This document shows, piece after piece, positions 1-10,093 of a DNA stretch of 64,000 nt. The stretch is from Chryseobacterium lathyri (lineage in GTDB: Bacteria > Bacteroidota > Bacteroidia > Flavobacteriales > Weeksellaceae), in the NCBI RefSeq assembly GCF_003290185.1, contig NZ_QNFY01000013.1, positions 1 to 64,000 of the forward strand, in the 5' to 3' direction. A model generated the notes under the pieces. It searched no databases. It had not been told where the DNA came from and worked only from the letters and a program-made list of their open reading frames with translations. Numbering within the stretch: the first letter of the stretch is position 1; the number at the start of each line of letters is the position of its first letter. The position numbers and the translations under genes are program-made.

Positions 1-47
1 CCTACCAGGCTTATAAGACACATGTAGATTTTTTTCATTATTTATGT

Positions 48-1595
48 TTATTTTTTTATCAGTTTAGCATTAGCTGTTTTTCCCAAATCTGTTTTTATCA
101 TCACCAGATATGCTCCCTGAATTAGATTCTGAGTATTAATCTTCGTCACTTTATTTTTAGTTTTTAGGCTCTGAAGCTGTCTTCCACCCATATCATACAG
201 CATAATATCAGCCTCTTTGAACTCAAGGCCTATTTCTACGTAAGCATAATCTGAAACAGGATTAGGATAGATTTTGATGTCCTGTTTTTCGATCAACTGG
301 TCGATCTGTTTATCCCCCAGTTTTATGATTTTCCAGTTTTCTTCTCCAAGCGTATCGGCACTGGTTCCTGCTAAAATGATCGAGCCATCTCTGTTTAATT
401 TGATGTCTGAAAGCCTTTCTTCTCTCTTACTGGACTCGCCTTTGATGTATTTACGCCACTGTTCATTGCCGTTTTGATCTAAATATAGCATCCAAAACTT
501 TTCATCATCAGCTTTAATCCTTTCTTCGGATTGCGTGTAGCCACCAATCAATACTCCCTTTGTATTTTTGTCATCAGCAGAATGTAAAACACTCATTCCC
601 ATTAAAACGTCTCTGCCACCAAAATTGTAGGATTTCTGCCACTGCTCGTTGCCTTTTTCATCAAGGGCAACCAGCCAAAGGTCAGTTTTTTCCTCTATTC
701 CCACCGTTTTATTGCCGGATATTTCTGATCTGGATTCTCCACCGATGACATATCCATTTGAAGTCAAAGCCAGTGTTCTCAAATGGTCATCAGCTGTACC
801 ACCGTAGTTTTTCTCCCATTGAACCTTACAATTTTTATCCAGTTTGATAATGTGAAAATCTCCTTCGCCGTAGTTCTCTGTCTTTTTTGTTCCTCCAACA
901 CCACTCCTGGAATAGATCCCTAGCAAGGCTCCTCCATCTTTGGTGGGAATCATCTTTTCAACTTCATCCAATCCTTTTCCTCCTAAAATAGACTGGGAGA
1001 GTTCTTTCCCGTCTTTGTCCAGTTTTATAATCAAAACATCTTTTGAACCGTGGCCTTTAGCTGAATTCTGAACATTTCCGGCTACAAAGAATCCTAAATC
1101 TGTAGTTTGAATAACTGATCTTGCTTCTTCATCGGATGCTGACCCTAAAGTTTTCTGCCAGATTTGATCACCAAATTCGCTAAGCCTTATCAACCATAGG
1201 TCTGAACCTCCTTTAGACTCGTCTTTCTTATCCAGACCTTTCCCTGAATAAGAAGTTCCCGCCAGAAGAAATCCTCCTTCCTGGGTGGCGATGGAAGCAG
1301 ATAAGTAATCATGGTTATTTCCTGAGAAATATTTTTCCCAAACCAGTTCACCCTTCTGGTTGAGTGTGACCAAATGATAGTCGTAGCCGTTGTTCTGCTT
1401 TGCGCTCGCAGAGCTTGTCAAAGCGCCGGATTGAATCGAACTGCCCGAAATGAGATATTGTCCGTCAATGGTTGTGGTAACCTGGCTTAGAAAATCCTGC
1501 GTGGAGGATTTAATGTCTCTCTGCCAGAGTATATCCTGGCTGTAAATTGTAGAAATAGCACACATGATAAGTGCACCTGAGTAAGTTTTTCTCAT
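48..1595 (-). CDS. T9SS-exported repeat protein with type A sorting domain
   Basis: Secreted or surface protein, about 515 aa. It starts with a short Lys/Arg n-region and a hydrophobic signal peptide (about residues 1-20). Six or so 50-60 residue repeats follow, each with a Trp-x-Lys turn, a Gly-Gly-x-x-x-Asp turn and a DGGF/GG-type strand; this pattern is common in Bacteroidota delta-60/WD-like secreted proteins. The last 80 residues form a type IX secretion system type A sorting domain: IYPNPVSDYAYVEI, then LYDMGGRQL, ending in basic KLIKK. T9SS would carry the protein across the outer membrane and remove this tail. An in-frame TTG lies two codons upstream; I chose the ATG at 1595 because the signal peptide starts there. 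No enzymatic motif is visible, so an adhesin or structural role is only a guess. Confidence 0.85.
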   Translation of the reverse strand: MRKTYSGALIMCAISTIYSQDILWQRDIKSSTQDFLSQVTTTIDGQYLISGSSIQSGALTSSASAKQNNGYDYHLVTLNQKGELVWEKYFSGNNHDYLSASIATQEGGFLLAGTSYSGKGLDKKDESKGGSDLWLIRLSEFGDQIWQKTLGSASDEEARSVIQTTDLGFFVAGNVQNSAKGHGSKDVLIIKLDKDGKELSQSILGGKGLDEVEKMIPTKDGGALLGIYSRSGVGGTKKTENYGEGDFHIIKLDKNCKVQWEKNYGGTADDHLRTLALTSNGYVIGGESRSEISGNKTVGIEEKTDLWLVALDEKGNEQWQKSYNFGGRDVLMGMSVLHSADDKNTKGVLIGGYTQSEERIKADDEKFWMLYLDQNGNEQWRKYIKGESSKREERLSDIKLNRDGSIILAGTSADTLGEENWKIIKLGDKQIDQLIEKQDIKIYPNPVSDYAYVEIGLEFKEADIMLYDMGGRQLQSLKTKNKVTKINTQNLIQGAYLVMIKTDLGKTANAKLIKK

Positions 1596-1934
1596 AGGCA
1601 ATTGTATTTCGATTTTAAAAAGTTAAATTTAAAGAAAATTTATTTCACTACAATGGGGTTTTCCCCATATTTTGTTTGTGGTTTTTACGGTGAGATATAA
1701 TATTTTCAACAAACAATTACTTATTAATTTTTTGTTAATACAAAGGTAGATACGGATAGCGACAAAACATGTCGTATTATAATAATCATGCTAGTGAAAA
1801 TTGCGTAATCCAATTTCTTCTTCACATGAAGGAATCAATACACTTATTTTTACATATTAACATCTATTAATAATCTAAATTGTCAATCACTTGATTTTGC
1901 CTTAACAAAATTTTAACTTTACTGTGTATTTATA
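1596..1934. other. Divergent intergenic region
   Basis: AT-rich region between two divergent genes. It has a perfect 6-bp hairpin (ATGGGG-TTTT-CCCCAT, 1653-1668) that could be an operator or a transcript-end structure, and the sigma-factor promoter at 1891-1921. I see no coding potential. Confidence 0.5.
1891..1921 (+). promoter_or_regulatory. Bacteroidota-type promoter of the ECF sigma gene
   Basis: TTG at 1891-1893, a 20-nt spacer, then TAACTTTA at 1914-1921. This is close to the Bacteroidota TTTG-N19-20-TAnnTTTG consensus. It predicts a start near 1928 and a very short leader before the ATG at 1935. Confidence 0.45.
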
Positions 1935-2543
1935 ATGAAGCTGTCACTTGCCACCGATGAAAAGGAACTGCTGCTTAGATTGCGGAAAGGGGATCATATT
2001 GCTTTTGAGCTTCTCTACAATAAATACTATCAAAGCTTAACCGGCCATCTTATTCGGCTGCTAAAATCAACTGAGCTGGCAAAAGAGGTTGTTCAGGATA
2101 CTTTTATGGCGGTATGGGAGCATCGGGACCGTATTGACACTGAAAGACCGTTAAAATCTTATATTTTTAAAACAGCCACAAACAATACCTTCAATATCTT
2201 TAAAAAAGCTGCATACGATGAAAAGTACAGGGCTTATCTTTTTCCAATTATAGAGGTAGGTTATGAACACATCGAGGCACGGGTTTTCGAAAAGGAAAAC
2301 GAGCAGATGCTGGGGGAAATCATGCAGAGGATGTCTAAAAAGCAGCGGGAAGTTTTTGTACTCTGTAAATTGCAGGGAAAGAGTTATGAAGAGGCAGGTA
2401 AGGAACTGAACATATCCACTAACACCATACATACCCACATTAAAAGAGCCAATCTTTTTATTAAGGAAAGCCTGTCCCGTTATCCCGAATTTGTCACCTC
2501 CGTTATCATTTCTGTGTCATTTGGATTGAACCATCTTAATTAG
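1935..2543 (+). CDS. RNA polymerase sigma-70 factor, ECF subfamily
   Basis: 202-aa extracytoplasmic-function sigma factor. Sigma region 2 lies near residues 25-95 (VVQDTFMAVWEH is the conserved region 2 helix). Sigma region 4 lies near 140-190 (KKQREVFVLCKLQGKSYEE, then an HTH with STNTIHTHIKRA). A hydrophobic tail of about 15 residues at the C terminus is frequent in Bacteroides-type FecI-like sigmas. It is followed 93 bp later by its fecR partner and then susC/susD, the standard arrangement in which outer-membrane ligand binding signals through FecR to release the sigma factor. Its targets are therefore probably the SusCD-TlpA genes downstream. Confidence 0.93.
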   Translation: MKLSLATDEKELLLRLRKGDHIAFELLYNKYYQSLTGHLIRLLKSTELAKEVVQDTFMAVWEHRDRIDTERPLKSYIFKTATNNTFNIFKKAAYDEKYRAYLFPIIEVGYEHIEARVFEKENEQMLGEIMQRMSKKQREVFVLCKLQGKSYEEAGKELNISTNTIHTHIKRANLFIKESLSRYPEFVTSVIISVSFGLNHLN

Positions 2544-2636
2544 GTTTTTCGCTGTTTTATCAGTTTGTTAAAATTTATTTTTTTTCTTGTCCCCGGAAAA
2601 TGTGTTTCGGTTGTATTACCTATAAAAGCATAGATT

Positions 2637-3845
2637 TTGGATAACAGAGCAGAAATCGAATATCTTTTCGGCAGGTATCTTTCGGGTAAATATACCGTAG
2701 AAGAACTTACTGCACTTCTTCACTATTTTAAGATAGATAAAGAGGGCGACAGACTGAAGGCACTCATAGAAAAAGAGCTTAATAGTCCGTTAGACTTTTC
2801 CGGTAATGCCGGTGAGATAGAAGAAGTAGGCGCATACGTCAGAAATTCGTTAAATAGAAAAATACATGCTGTTTCAAAACCCCGCATCCCATACCTAAGG
2901 ATAGCTGCTGCAATAGCGGCACTACTGTTAATAACCCTGGCAGTGTATTTTATCGGCAGCCATCCTGGGACTACTATACCAAAGACTGTAACGATCGGTG
3001 ATATTGCACCGGGCACTCAGAAGGCAACACTTACCCTTGCCAATGGGAAAACCCTTATATTAGAGGGTTCCGCCAACGGGCTGATTGCAAAAGAAACAGG
3101 CATTAGCATTGCCAAAACGGCAAATGGCGAACTGGTGTATTCCAGTGCCAAAAACGGGAACGACCTTCCGCCTGCAAACCCTTCCTCATTCAATACACTT
3201 TCAACCGCCAATGGCGAAACGTACAGGGTCATCCTGCCGGATGGCTCCAAAGTATGGCTCAACGCCGGCACCACGTTACAGTATTCTGCTGTCCTGAGAG
3301 AGCGGGGAAAGCGGAAAGTAATACTGGTAGCCGGCGAAGCCTACTTTGAAATAACAAAAGACAAAAAACATCCTTTTGTCGTAGCGACCCCCACTCAGGA
3401 AGTTGAAGTACTCGGAACACATTTTAACATCAACAGCTATGCAGATGAAGGCAAAACTGTAACCACTCTGGAAGAGGGCTCAGTTAAGGTTTTGCCGTCG
3501 GACAACAGCGGTAAGCAAAAACCCATCATATTAAAGCCTGGTGAGCAGTCTTTATATGCAGACGGGCATTTCCAAGTTCGTGAAGCTGATCTGCAGACGG
3601 CACTGGCGTGGAAGGACGGCATGATGTATTTTAAGAAAGCTGATCTCAGAACCATTATGAGGCAGGTGGCGCGCTGGTACAATATTAAAGTAGAATTTCA
3701 TGGCGAAGTACCGCGCAGGCTGTTTACAGGCGGGGTATCAAGGAACACAAGCCTTTCTACACTATTTAGAATGTTCCGGTTCAATGACATCCATTTTACG
3801 GTAGAAGACCATCCACAGGGAAGAACACTGATTATAACACCATAG
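2637..3845 (+). CDS. FecR-family anti-sigma factor (TTG start)
   Basis: 402-aa inner-membrane anti-sigma regulator. The N-terminal 80 residues are cytoplasmic and would bind the sigma factor. One membrane helix lies near residues 86-107. The periplasmic FecR domain follows (GETYRVILPDGSKVWLNAG, then GEAYFEITKDKKHPFVV), and the C-terminal DUF4974-like region (LRTIMRQVARWYNIKVEF) contacts the STN domain of the partner SusC. No ATG lies near the conserved N terminus, so the start appears to be TTG at 2637. Weak initiation would keep the anti-sigma level low, but that is an inference. The gene lies between the sigma gene and susC. Confidence 0.9.
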   Translation: MDNRAEIEYLFGRYLSGKYTVEELTALLHYFKIDKEGDRLKALIEKELNSPLDFSGNAGEIEEVGAYVRNSLNRKIHAVSKPRIPYLRIAAAIAALLLITLAVYFIGSHPGTTIPKTVTIGDIAPGTQKATLTLANGKTLILEGSANGLIAKETGISIAKTANGELVYSSAKNGNDLPPANPSSFNTLSTANGETYRVILPDGSKVWLNAGTTLQYSAVLRERGKRKVILVAGEAYFEITKDKKHPFVVATPTQEVEVLGTHFNINSYADEGKTVTTLEEGSVKVLPSDNSGKQKPIILKPGEQSLYADGHFQVREADLQTALAWKDGMMYFKKADLRTIMRQVARWYNIKVEFHGEVPRRLFTGGVSRNTSLSTLFRMFRFNDIHFTVEDHPQGRTLIITP

Positions 3846-3926
3846 TAAAAAAAACATTAACACCGACCGCCTATGCCATAAAAAAGAAGATTAGTAATAG
3901 TTAATGATCGTTTCCAACATAAAAAT

Positions 3927-3956
3927 GCCGGTAGTACTGTGATGGGTACTGCCGGC
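3927..3956 (+). promoter_or_regulatory. GC-rich hairpin between fecR and susC
   Basis: GCCGGTAGTAC pairs with GTACTGCCGGC with one mismatch across an 8-nt loop. There is no U-run after it, so it is not a classical terminator. A hairpin of similar strength sits at the same place in the second sus cluster (51849-51873). Attenuation or mRNA processing between regulator and transporter genes is plausible. Confidence 0.5.
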
Positions 3957-4016
3957 TAAGTTGGGGGCGTTAAGATCATCCAGTTTAAAAGAGAAATCAA
4001 CTAACCCAACAAACAA

Positions 4017-7000
4017 ATGTATGAAATTTTTTACATGCTTCGCTACGGCTGTGGCCATTGGCAAAAGCACCTGACCAAACACCTGCTGGTTATGAAACTC
4101 ATTGCACTGCTCATTCTGGTATCCTGTTTTAAAGTAACCGCAACAGTACATGCGCAAAGTATCAGTATTTTCGTAAAGCAGGAACCTATTGAAAAAGTAT
4201 TTGAAAAAATACAGAAGCAAAGCCGGTACAGTTTTTTTTATGACGAAAACATTCTATGCAGGACAGGCAAAGTGACACTGAGCCTCAAAAACAAGAGCCT
4301 GACCGAAGTCCTTGATAAAGTCTTTAAGGACCAGCCACTAGTCTATGAAGTAATTGATCAAACCATTCTGGTAAAACCAAAAGAAAAAGGAATTATAGAG
4401 CAAATTTCTGATTTTTTAAAAAAACAGACGGTAACCGGAACCGTGACCGATGAAAATAACCAGGCTTTGGCCGGAGCAACTGTTACGGTAAAGGGTACCG
4501 GTGTTCATACCGGTACAAATAGTGAAGGGAAATTTACCCTGCATAATGTAACCGATAATGCTGTTTTACTGGTTACCTATATCGGGTATATCACACAAGA
4601 AGTCAGTGTAAAAAATGCAGGAAAGATTATCCTTATCAAAAGTGAATCAAAGCTTGACGAAGTGCAGGTTATTGCATACGGAACGACAACCAAACGGCTA
4701 AATACCGGATCGGTGGCTAAAATATCTGCAAAGGAAATAGAAAGCCAGCCCGTATCCAATCTTTTAGCCACCATGATAGGACGTGTTCCCGGAGCAGATG
4801 TAATACAGAATAATGGGGTCCCCGGTTCTACTTTTTCCATCCAGATAAGAGGCAGGAATTCCCTGGCGCAGGGCTCAGAACCCCTGTTTATTATCGATGG
4901 AGTACCCTTTGCACCTAATAACAACAACATTGCCGTCCAAAATTCTGTTTCCAATGGCTTAAGCCCTTTTTCGAGTATTAATCCGAATGATATTGAAAGC
5001 ATAGAGGTTCTAAAAGATGCCGATGCAACGGCTATTTACGGTAGCCGCGGAGCCAATGGGGTGGTTCTTATCAGTACTAAAAAAGGAAAATCGGGTGCGA
5101 CGCGGTTCAATGTCCGACACTTACAGGGATACAGTGACATTGCCAAAAAAATGAACATGCTTACCACTGAGCAATACCTGGCACTTCGGGAAGAAGCCTT
5201 TAGAAATGACAATATTACTCCGTCTTCTGCACCCGGCACCGAAGCTTACGCGCCTGATCTTTTACTATGGGACAAAAACAGGTATACTGACCTAAGAGAT
5301 TTGATTATGGGACAGACGGCGAGCACCATGAACAGCGCTGTAAATTTGAGCGGAGGTGACAACAGGACCCAGTTTTTAATAGGAGGAAGCTTTAACAGGG
5401 AATCCACTGTTTTTACCGGGGATTCAAGGTATAAAAAAGGGACTATTAACCTCAATATTAATCATAAAGCTCTTCAGGACAGGCTTGAAATCGCCTTCTC
5501 GACCAATTATTCCCTTGAATCCAATAGACTTTTTAATGGGAATGCTCTTTATTACAGCAACCTTCCTCCCAACCTTCCCCAGCTTTATAATGCTGATGGA
5601 GATCTGAATTGGAGCCAGGATGGTGCTTCCTTCTACAATCCCGTTGCTTTTACCAAAAAGGAGTTTAGTTCCTATCGCAAAAACCTGATTTCAAGAATGC
5701 AGGTATCCTATTCCCTACTCAACAATCTGAATATCAAAACCTCTTTTGGGTACAATGACCTCAATGCAGATGAAAGGTCGTATGATCCTCTGTCTACGCA
5801 GGACCCGTCAGGGGATGATTATGAGGGATTCGCACAATATTCCACGAATTCTTTTTCCAGCTGGATCATAGAACCGCAGATTGATTATAGTATCAAAAGG
5901 CAAAGAGGCTCGCTGCACTTCACCCTGGGGGCGAGCTTGCAGAGTACCCTCAATGAGGTGCAGTCGCTTAAAGCTTCCGGTTATAGCAGCGACCAGCTGC
6001 TAAAGTCGCTTGCAGCAGCAACCATCCTGAGCAATCAATTTAACTCCTATGCGCCGTATAAATACGCAGCAGCTTTTGCTCGGATTAATTACAATCTGGA
6101 CAATAAATACCTGATCAACTTGTCAGGCCGCAGAGACGGATCAAGTCGTTTTGGGTCTGATAACCAATGGGGTAATTTTTATGCCATTGGTGCCGGATGG
6201 ATCTTTTCAAATGAAAATTTTCTCTCACAAAAAAACAGCATACTGTCTTTTGGAAAACTAAGGACAAGCTACGGGATCACAGGCAACGACCAGATCGGCA
6301 ATTATCAGTATCTGGATACCTGGTCCACCTGGCGCCCTTACCAGAGAAGCACAGCATTATATCCAAGCAGCCTATTTAACCCCAATTACGGATGGGAAGT
6401 CAACAAAAAATATGAAGCGGCACTGGAAACGGCGTGGCTTAATGAAAGGATATTCTTGAATATAGCATTTTTCCTAAACAGGAGTGATAACCAGCTTGTC
6501 CAGTACATCCTCCCATCCCAGACCGGTCACTTCAGTATCAATAGGAATTTCCCTGCGCTTATCGAAAATAAAGGATGGGAATCAGAACTTACAATCAAGA
6601 TTTTCAAAAATCAAAATTTTCAGTGGGAAACAGGCTTTAATATAACAATTCCAAAAAACAGGTTGTTACGATTTGAAAACCTGCAAACCTCTGCTTATCA
6701 ATCGAAATATGTCATTGGTGAATCCCTAAATGTTATGTATGGGTACAGATCATTGGGTGTGGATCCCCAAATCGGAGTATATGAATTTCAGGATACTAAT
6801 GGTGATGGTACAATAAATAATTTCGATTACGCAGTTTTGGGAACGTTAGACCCTAAGTTCTATGGCGGCTGGTCTAATACTTTAAAATATAAGGGATTTT
6901 CCATCAGTGCTTTTTTCCAGTTCAAAAAACAGACCGGAACAACCATCCTCAATGAGATCTATTCGAACTCGCAAAGTTTTCCCGGAATGATGTTCAATCA

Positions 7001-7352
7001 GCCTAGTGCCGTGATGGCCAGATGGAAAAACCCGGGTGATATTACTACCGTCCAAAAAGTCTCTGCGACCACTTCCAGTGAAGCGTACAGGATTGCCAAT
7101 GAATACGTATTACAATCCAATGCTGTTCTTGGAGATGCTTCTTTTATAAGGCTTAAAACCCTCGAATTATCCTATAATCTCCCTACTTTGTTGTCAAAAA
7201 AAATTGCAGCCGGATCGTGTAATCTATTCATTCAAGGCCAGAACCTGCTGACTATTACCAGGTATAATGGCTGGGATCCGGAAACGCAGGGAAATATACT
7301 TGCAGTACCTCCATTGCGCTCTTTAACATTGGGCATAGCGTTACACTATTAA
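4017..7352 (+). CDS. SusC/RagA-family TonB-linked outer membrane transporter with STN domain
   Basis: 1111-aa outer-membrane importer that works with the SusD-like lipoprotein downstream and with TonB-ExbBD. Order: N-terminal extension and signal peptide (hydrophobic core about residues 26-46, ending in HAQ); STN secretin/TonB signalling domain (about 50-105); carboxypeptidase-regulatory-like barrel (about 138-205, GTVTDENNQALAGATVTVKG); TonB plug (about 215-330, IQIRGRNSL and VLKDADATAIYGSRGANG); then a 22-strand barrel to the C terminus. The STN domain makes it a signal transducer for the upstream FecR/sigma pair. I kept the upstream ATG at 4017 rather than 4092 because the sequence before it (AACTAACCCAACAAACAAATG) matches the leader of the other susC (51793). 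The substrate is unknown; the TlpA and DUF6520 neighbours suggest peptide rather than glycan. Confidence 0.93.
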   Translation: MYEIFYMLRYGCGHWQKHLTKHLLVMKLIALLILVSCFKVTATVHAQSISIFVKQEPIEKVFEKIQKQSRYSFFYDENILCRTGKVTLSLKNKSLTEVLDKVFKDQPLVYEVIDQTILVKPKEKGIIEQISDFLKKQTVTGTVTDENNQALAGATVTVKGTGVHTGTNSEGKFTLHNVTDNAVLLVTYIGYITQEVSVKNAGKIILIKSESKLDEVQVIAYGTTTKRLNTGSVAKISAKEIESQPVSNLLATMIGRVPGADVIQNNGVPGSTFSIQIRGRNSLAQGSEPLFIIDGVPFAPNNNNIAVQNSVSNGLSPFSSINPNDIESIEVLKDADATAIYGSRGANGVVLISTKKGKSGATRFNVRHLQGYSDIAKKMNMLTTEQYLALREEAFRNDNITPSSAPGTEAYAPDLLLWDKNRYTDLRDLIMGQTASTMNSAVNLSGGDNRTQFLIGGSFNRESTVFTGDSRYKKGTINLNINHKALQDRLEIAFSTNYSLESNRLFNGNALYYSNLPPNLPQLYNADGDLNWSQDGASFYNPVAFTKKEFSSYRKNLISRMQVSYSLLNNLNIKTSFGYNDLNADERSYDPLSTQDPSGDDYEGFAQYSTNSFSSWIIEPQIDYSIKRQRGSLHFTLGASLQSTLNEVQSLKASGYSSDQLLKSLAAATILSNQFNSYAPYKYAAAFARINYNLDNKYLINLSGRRDGSSRFGSDNQWGNFYAIGAGWIFSNENFLSQKNSILSFGKLRTSYGITGNDQIGNYQYLDTWSTWRPYQRSTALYPSSLFNPNYGWEVNKKYEAALETAWLNERIFLNIAFFLNRSDNQLVQYILPSQTGHFSINRNFPALIENKGWESELTIKIFKNQNFQWETGFNITIPKNRLLRFENLQTSAYQSKYVIGESLNVMYGYRSLGVDPQIGVYEFQDTNGDGTINNFDYAVLGTLDPKFYGGWSNTLKYKGFSISAFFQFKKQTGTTILNEIYSNSQSFPGMMFNQPSAVMARWKNPGDITTVQKVSATTSSEAYRIANEYVLQSNAVLGDASFIRLKTLELSYNLPTLLSKKIAAGSCNLFIQGQNLLTITRYNGWDPETQGNILAVPPLRSLTLGIALHY

Positions 7353-7363
7353 CTCATCAAATT

Positions 7364-8785
7364 ATGAAAAAGACATTACGAAATAGGATACCATATGACC
7401 ATACAAGAGTGGTTAAAAAAGTGCTTACCGTGATCATGCTGGTAATAACTGTATGCTTGACCTCCTGCAATAAGTTTTTGGATGTTGGCGCGCCGCATGA
7501 CCGATTAGGAGCAGATGATATATTTAACAATAGCGAGAAAGCAACTTCCGCCGTAGTTGGCATATATTCACAATATATGGGAACTTCATTGTGGTATTCA
7601 TCGGGAGGCATAACCGTATTCACAGGGCTCAGTTCGGATGAGTTTTACAACACCAATACCTCCAATAGTTCCTACAATGAACTTCGGACCAATTCTTTAA
7701 CCTCTAAAAATTCCCTATTGGATTTTAATATATGGGACAGGGCTTATAAGAATATCTACCAATCCAATATCTGTATTGAAAAGTTGAGAATAGCAGATCA
7801 GTTACCCAACGGTGTTAGAAAACAGCTCCTGGGAGAATCACTATTTACAAGAGCATTTGTCTATTTTTATCTTGTAAATATTTTTGGTGATGTTCCTCTT
7901 ATCCTCTCCACAGACTATCGGCACAGCACCGAAAAAGGCAGAGACAAATCGAGCGAGGTTTACATCCAGATTGTTGCAGATCTTGTTGAAGCTGAAAAGC
8001 TGCTACAGGATTCCTATGTTACCTCCAACAGAGTACGCCCCAATCTAAAAACTGTTCAGGCATTTTTGGCAAGGGTTTACCTGTATACCCAGCAGTGGGA
8101 TCTGGCATTGGCTAAATCCACTGAAGTGATTGAGTCCGGCATCTATTCGCTTGATCCGCTCAATAAAATATTCTCTATCGAAGGGAACGAAACCATCTGG
8201 CAGCTTATGCCCGTTCAGCCCTCTTGGAACACCACTGAAGCAAGACAGCTATTACCCCTCAGCACTTCTGCTTCCACACTGGGTCAAATAGCTTTAACAG
8301 ATTATGTAATAAATGGCTTTGAAGCGGGCGATGTAAGAAGGAATCAATATACAGTTTCAAAAATTGTAAGCAATAAAACGTACCATTTCGCACAAAAATA
8401 TAAGGCCATTGCCATAGGAACGGTTTCAGAATATTATAAGGTATTCAGACTGGCAGAGCAATATTTGATACGGGCCGAAGCTTATGCACATCAAAACAAC
8501 AATCAACTGGCGGCTGATGATATTAACAGGTTGAGGGATAGAGCCGGGCTCGCTAAAATTACCGGTGACGCTCAGAATATTGTAACGCTGATCGAGAAGG
8601 AACGTCAATCGGAACTATTTGCCGAGTGGGGACACCGCTGGTTTGACCTGAAAAGGACAGGGCGCGCTTTAGACGTTTTAAAAGCTAAGCAGCCGGATAT
8701 AACTGCCACCGATCTTTTCTATCCGATACCCAATTCTGTACTTCTTTCAAATCCGTTTATTAAACAAAATCAAGGTTATGAATAA
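7364..8785 (+). CDS. RagB/SusD-family nutrient-binding outer membrane lipoprotein
   Basis: 473-aa lipoprotein that caps the SusC barrel and binds the substrate. A long basic n-region is followed by a lipobox ending in LTSC (Cys near residue 35), then the SusD-like N-terminal domain (NKFLDV... with TPR-like helices) and the C-terminal SusD/RagB domain with the ERQSELFAEWGHRWFDLKRT signature near residues 407-426. The start is 11 bp after the susC stop, and the 3' end overlaps the TlpA gene by 8 bp, so the three are co-translated. Confidence 0.93.
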   Translation: MKKTLRNRIPYDHTRVVKKVLTVIMLVITVCLTSCNKFLDVGAPHDRLGADDIFNNSEKATSAVVGIYSQYMGTSLWYSSGGITVFTGLSSDEFYNTNTSNSSYNELRTNSLTSKNSLLDFNIWDRAYKNIYQSNICIEKLRIADQLPNGVRKQLLGESLFTRAFVYFYLVNIFGDVPLILSTDYRHSTEKGRDKSSEVYIQIVADLVEAEKLLQDSYVTSNRVRPNLKTVQAFLARVYLYTQQWDLALAKSTEVIESGIYSLDPLNKIFSIEGNETIWQLMPVQPSWNTTEARQLLPLSTSASTLGQIALTDYVINGFEAGDVRRNQYTVSKIVSNKTYHFAQKYKAIAIGTVSEYYKVFRLAEQYLIRAEAYAHQNNNQLAADDINRLRDRAGLAKITGDAQNIVTLIEKERQSELFAEWGHRWFDLKRTGRALDVLKAKQPDITATDLFYPIPNSVLLSNPFIKQNQGYE

Positions 8786-10058
8786 TCCAAAATTTTTGCA
8801 TAAAAAGACACTTTTACTAATAATAGCTGCCCTGTTTATTTTTAAAGCCCAGGCACAGGTCTATGCGATAGGTGATACTGTAGAAACGATTAAAGCAAAG
8901 TCTTTGGTGAACTGGAAAGAAGAGGAGTTTTCTTATAAAAAAGGGAAGGCGCTTATTCTCGATTTTTGGGCGACATGGTGTTCGCCTTGTATCGCGCAGT
9001 TTCCGAAAACAGATTCCCTGAAAAACAAGTTTTCCAAGGATCTTGATATTATCGGTGTTACGAGTGATAAGAATACAGTCGTCAGCAAGTTTTTAATAAA
9101 CTATGAAAAGAACTTCGGCATCAAGGTTGCTTCTGTTACTGATGATCAGCTCCTGAAAAGATACTTTCCCCACCGCGAGATACCCCATTATGTGTGGATC
9201 AGCAAAGAAGGCGTAGTCGTTGCTATAACAACACCTGAATATGTTAATGAAGAGAATGTAAGGAAACTTATCGCAGGGGATACATTATCGCTTCCGGTTA
9301 AAAATGAACAGGAAGATGTTGCAACCTATAAGGTGCTCAGTCCGCTCATCCAGATTGATGAAAAACGAGGCTTCCCCGCGTTGAAATCCTATTATTATCT
9401 CGGAAATTATCAAAAGGAAACACAGTCTTTTAGTACTGCTCCGCTGTTTGACAAAACAACTAATACAAATAGAATCAGGGCCATTAATTCATCACTTTCC
9501 AAACTCTATACCCTTGCATATCTGGGGCTGGACGGAATGAGCTATTTCCATAAAAGCAGAGTAATGTATGAAGGAATTGAAGAACTTAAAGCTGATCATA
9601 CGACCAAACAAAATCTTTTTTCCTATGACCAGATCATACCGGGGAATAATGAAAAAGAAGCTTTAGATAAAATGAAAAAGATTTTAGATATTGAATTTGG
9701 AATAACTTCTAAAATTGAAAACAGACGTGTGAAGTGCCTTGTATTAAAAGCAGGTAAAGGAATTCGGCTATCTGCACCTAATTCAAAAGTAGAATTTATT
9801 GAAACCAAGGACTCCACAATTAAAAATAATGTGCCTCTTGAAAATTTGCTTAGTATTTGGATTGATGGAGATACGCCATTATTTCCTCTAGCCATCGTCG
9901 ATGAAACAGGACTAGATAAAAGGCAACGATTAAGTGTTTCTTTACCTCTAAAGGCAAAATCAGATTTTGATAAATTGATATTAGGATTAGACAAAGAAGG
10001 ACTTATTCTTACTAGAGAATACCGCGATATGCAGGTTATTGTATTAAGTAAAAAATAA
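8778..10058 (+). CDS. TlpA-family thioredoxin-like protein with long C-terminal extension
   Basis: 426 aa. Signal peptide to about residue 26 (FKAQAQ). The thioredoxin-like TlpA domain covers about 30-165, with the redox motif WCSPC in LDFWATWCSPCIAQFP and a cis-Pro region (REIPHYVWIS). About 260 further residues match no domain I recognise. It would act as a thiol-disulfide reductase in the periplasm or on the cell surface. It overlaps susD, so it belongs to the SusCD operon. Thioredoxin domains attached to SusCD loci often handle disulfide-bearing substrates; that role here is inferred. The domain order (thioredoxin first) is the reverse of the TlpA pair at 43.7-46.8 kb. Confidence 0.88.
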   Translation: MNNPKFLHKKTLLLIIAALFIFKAQAQVYAIGDTVETIKAKSLVNWKEEEFSYKKGKALILDFWATWCSPCIAQFPKTDSLKNKFSKDLDIIGVTSDKNTVVSKFLINYEKNFGIKVASVTDDQLLKRYFPHREIPHYVWISKEGVVVAITTPEYVNEENVRKLIAGDTLSLPVKNEQEDVATYKVLSPLIQIDEKRGFPALKSYYYLGNYQKETQSFSTAPLFDKTTNTNRIRAINSSLSKLYTLAYLGLDGMSYFHKSRVMYEGIEELKADHTTKQNLFSYDQIIPGNNEKEALDKMKKILDIEFGITSKIENRRVKCLVLKAGKGIRLSAPNSKVEFIETKDSTIKNNVPLENLLSIWIDGDTPLFPLAIVDETGLDKRQRLSVSLPLKAKSDFDKLILGLDKEGLILTREYRDMQVIVLSKK

Positions 10059-10062
10059 AAAA

Positions 10063-10084
10063 GGGAGCTGCAACAGCAGCTCCC
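10063..10084. terminator. Bidirectional terminator hairpin
   Basis: Perfect 9-bp stem GGGAGCTGC/GCAGCTCCC with loop AACA, between the convergent TlpA and DUF6520 genes. An A-run on the left gives a U-run for the leftward transcript. Confidence 0.8.
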
Positions 10085-10093
10085 CAATCTTAA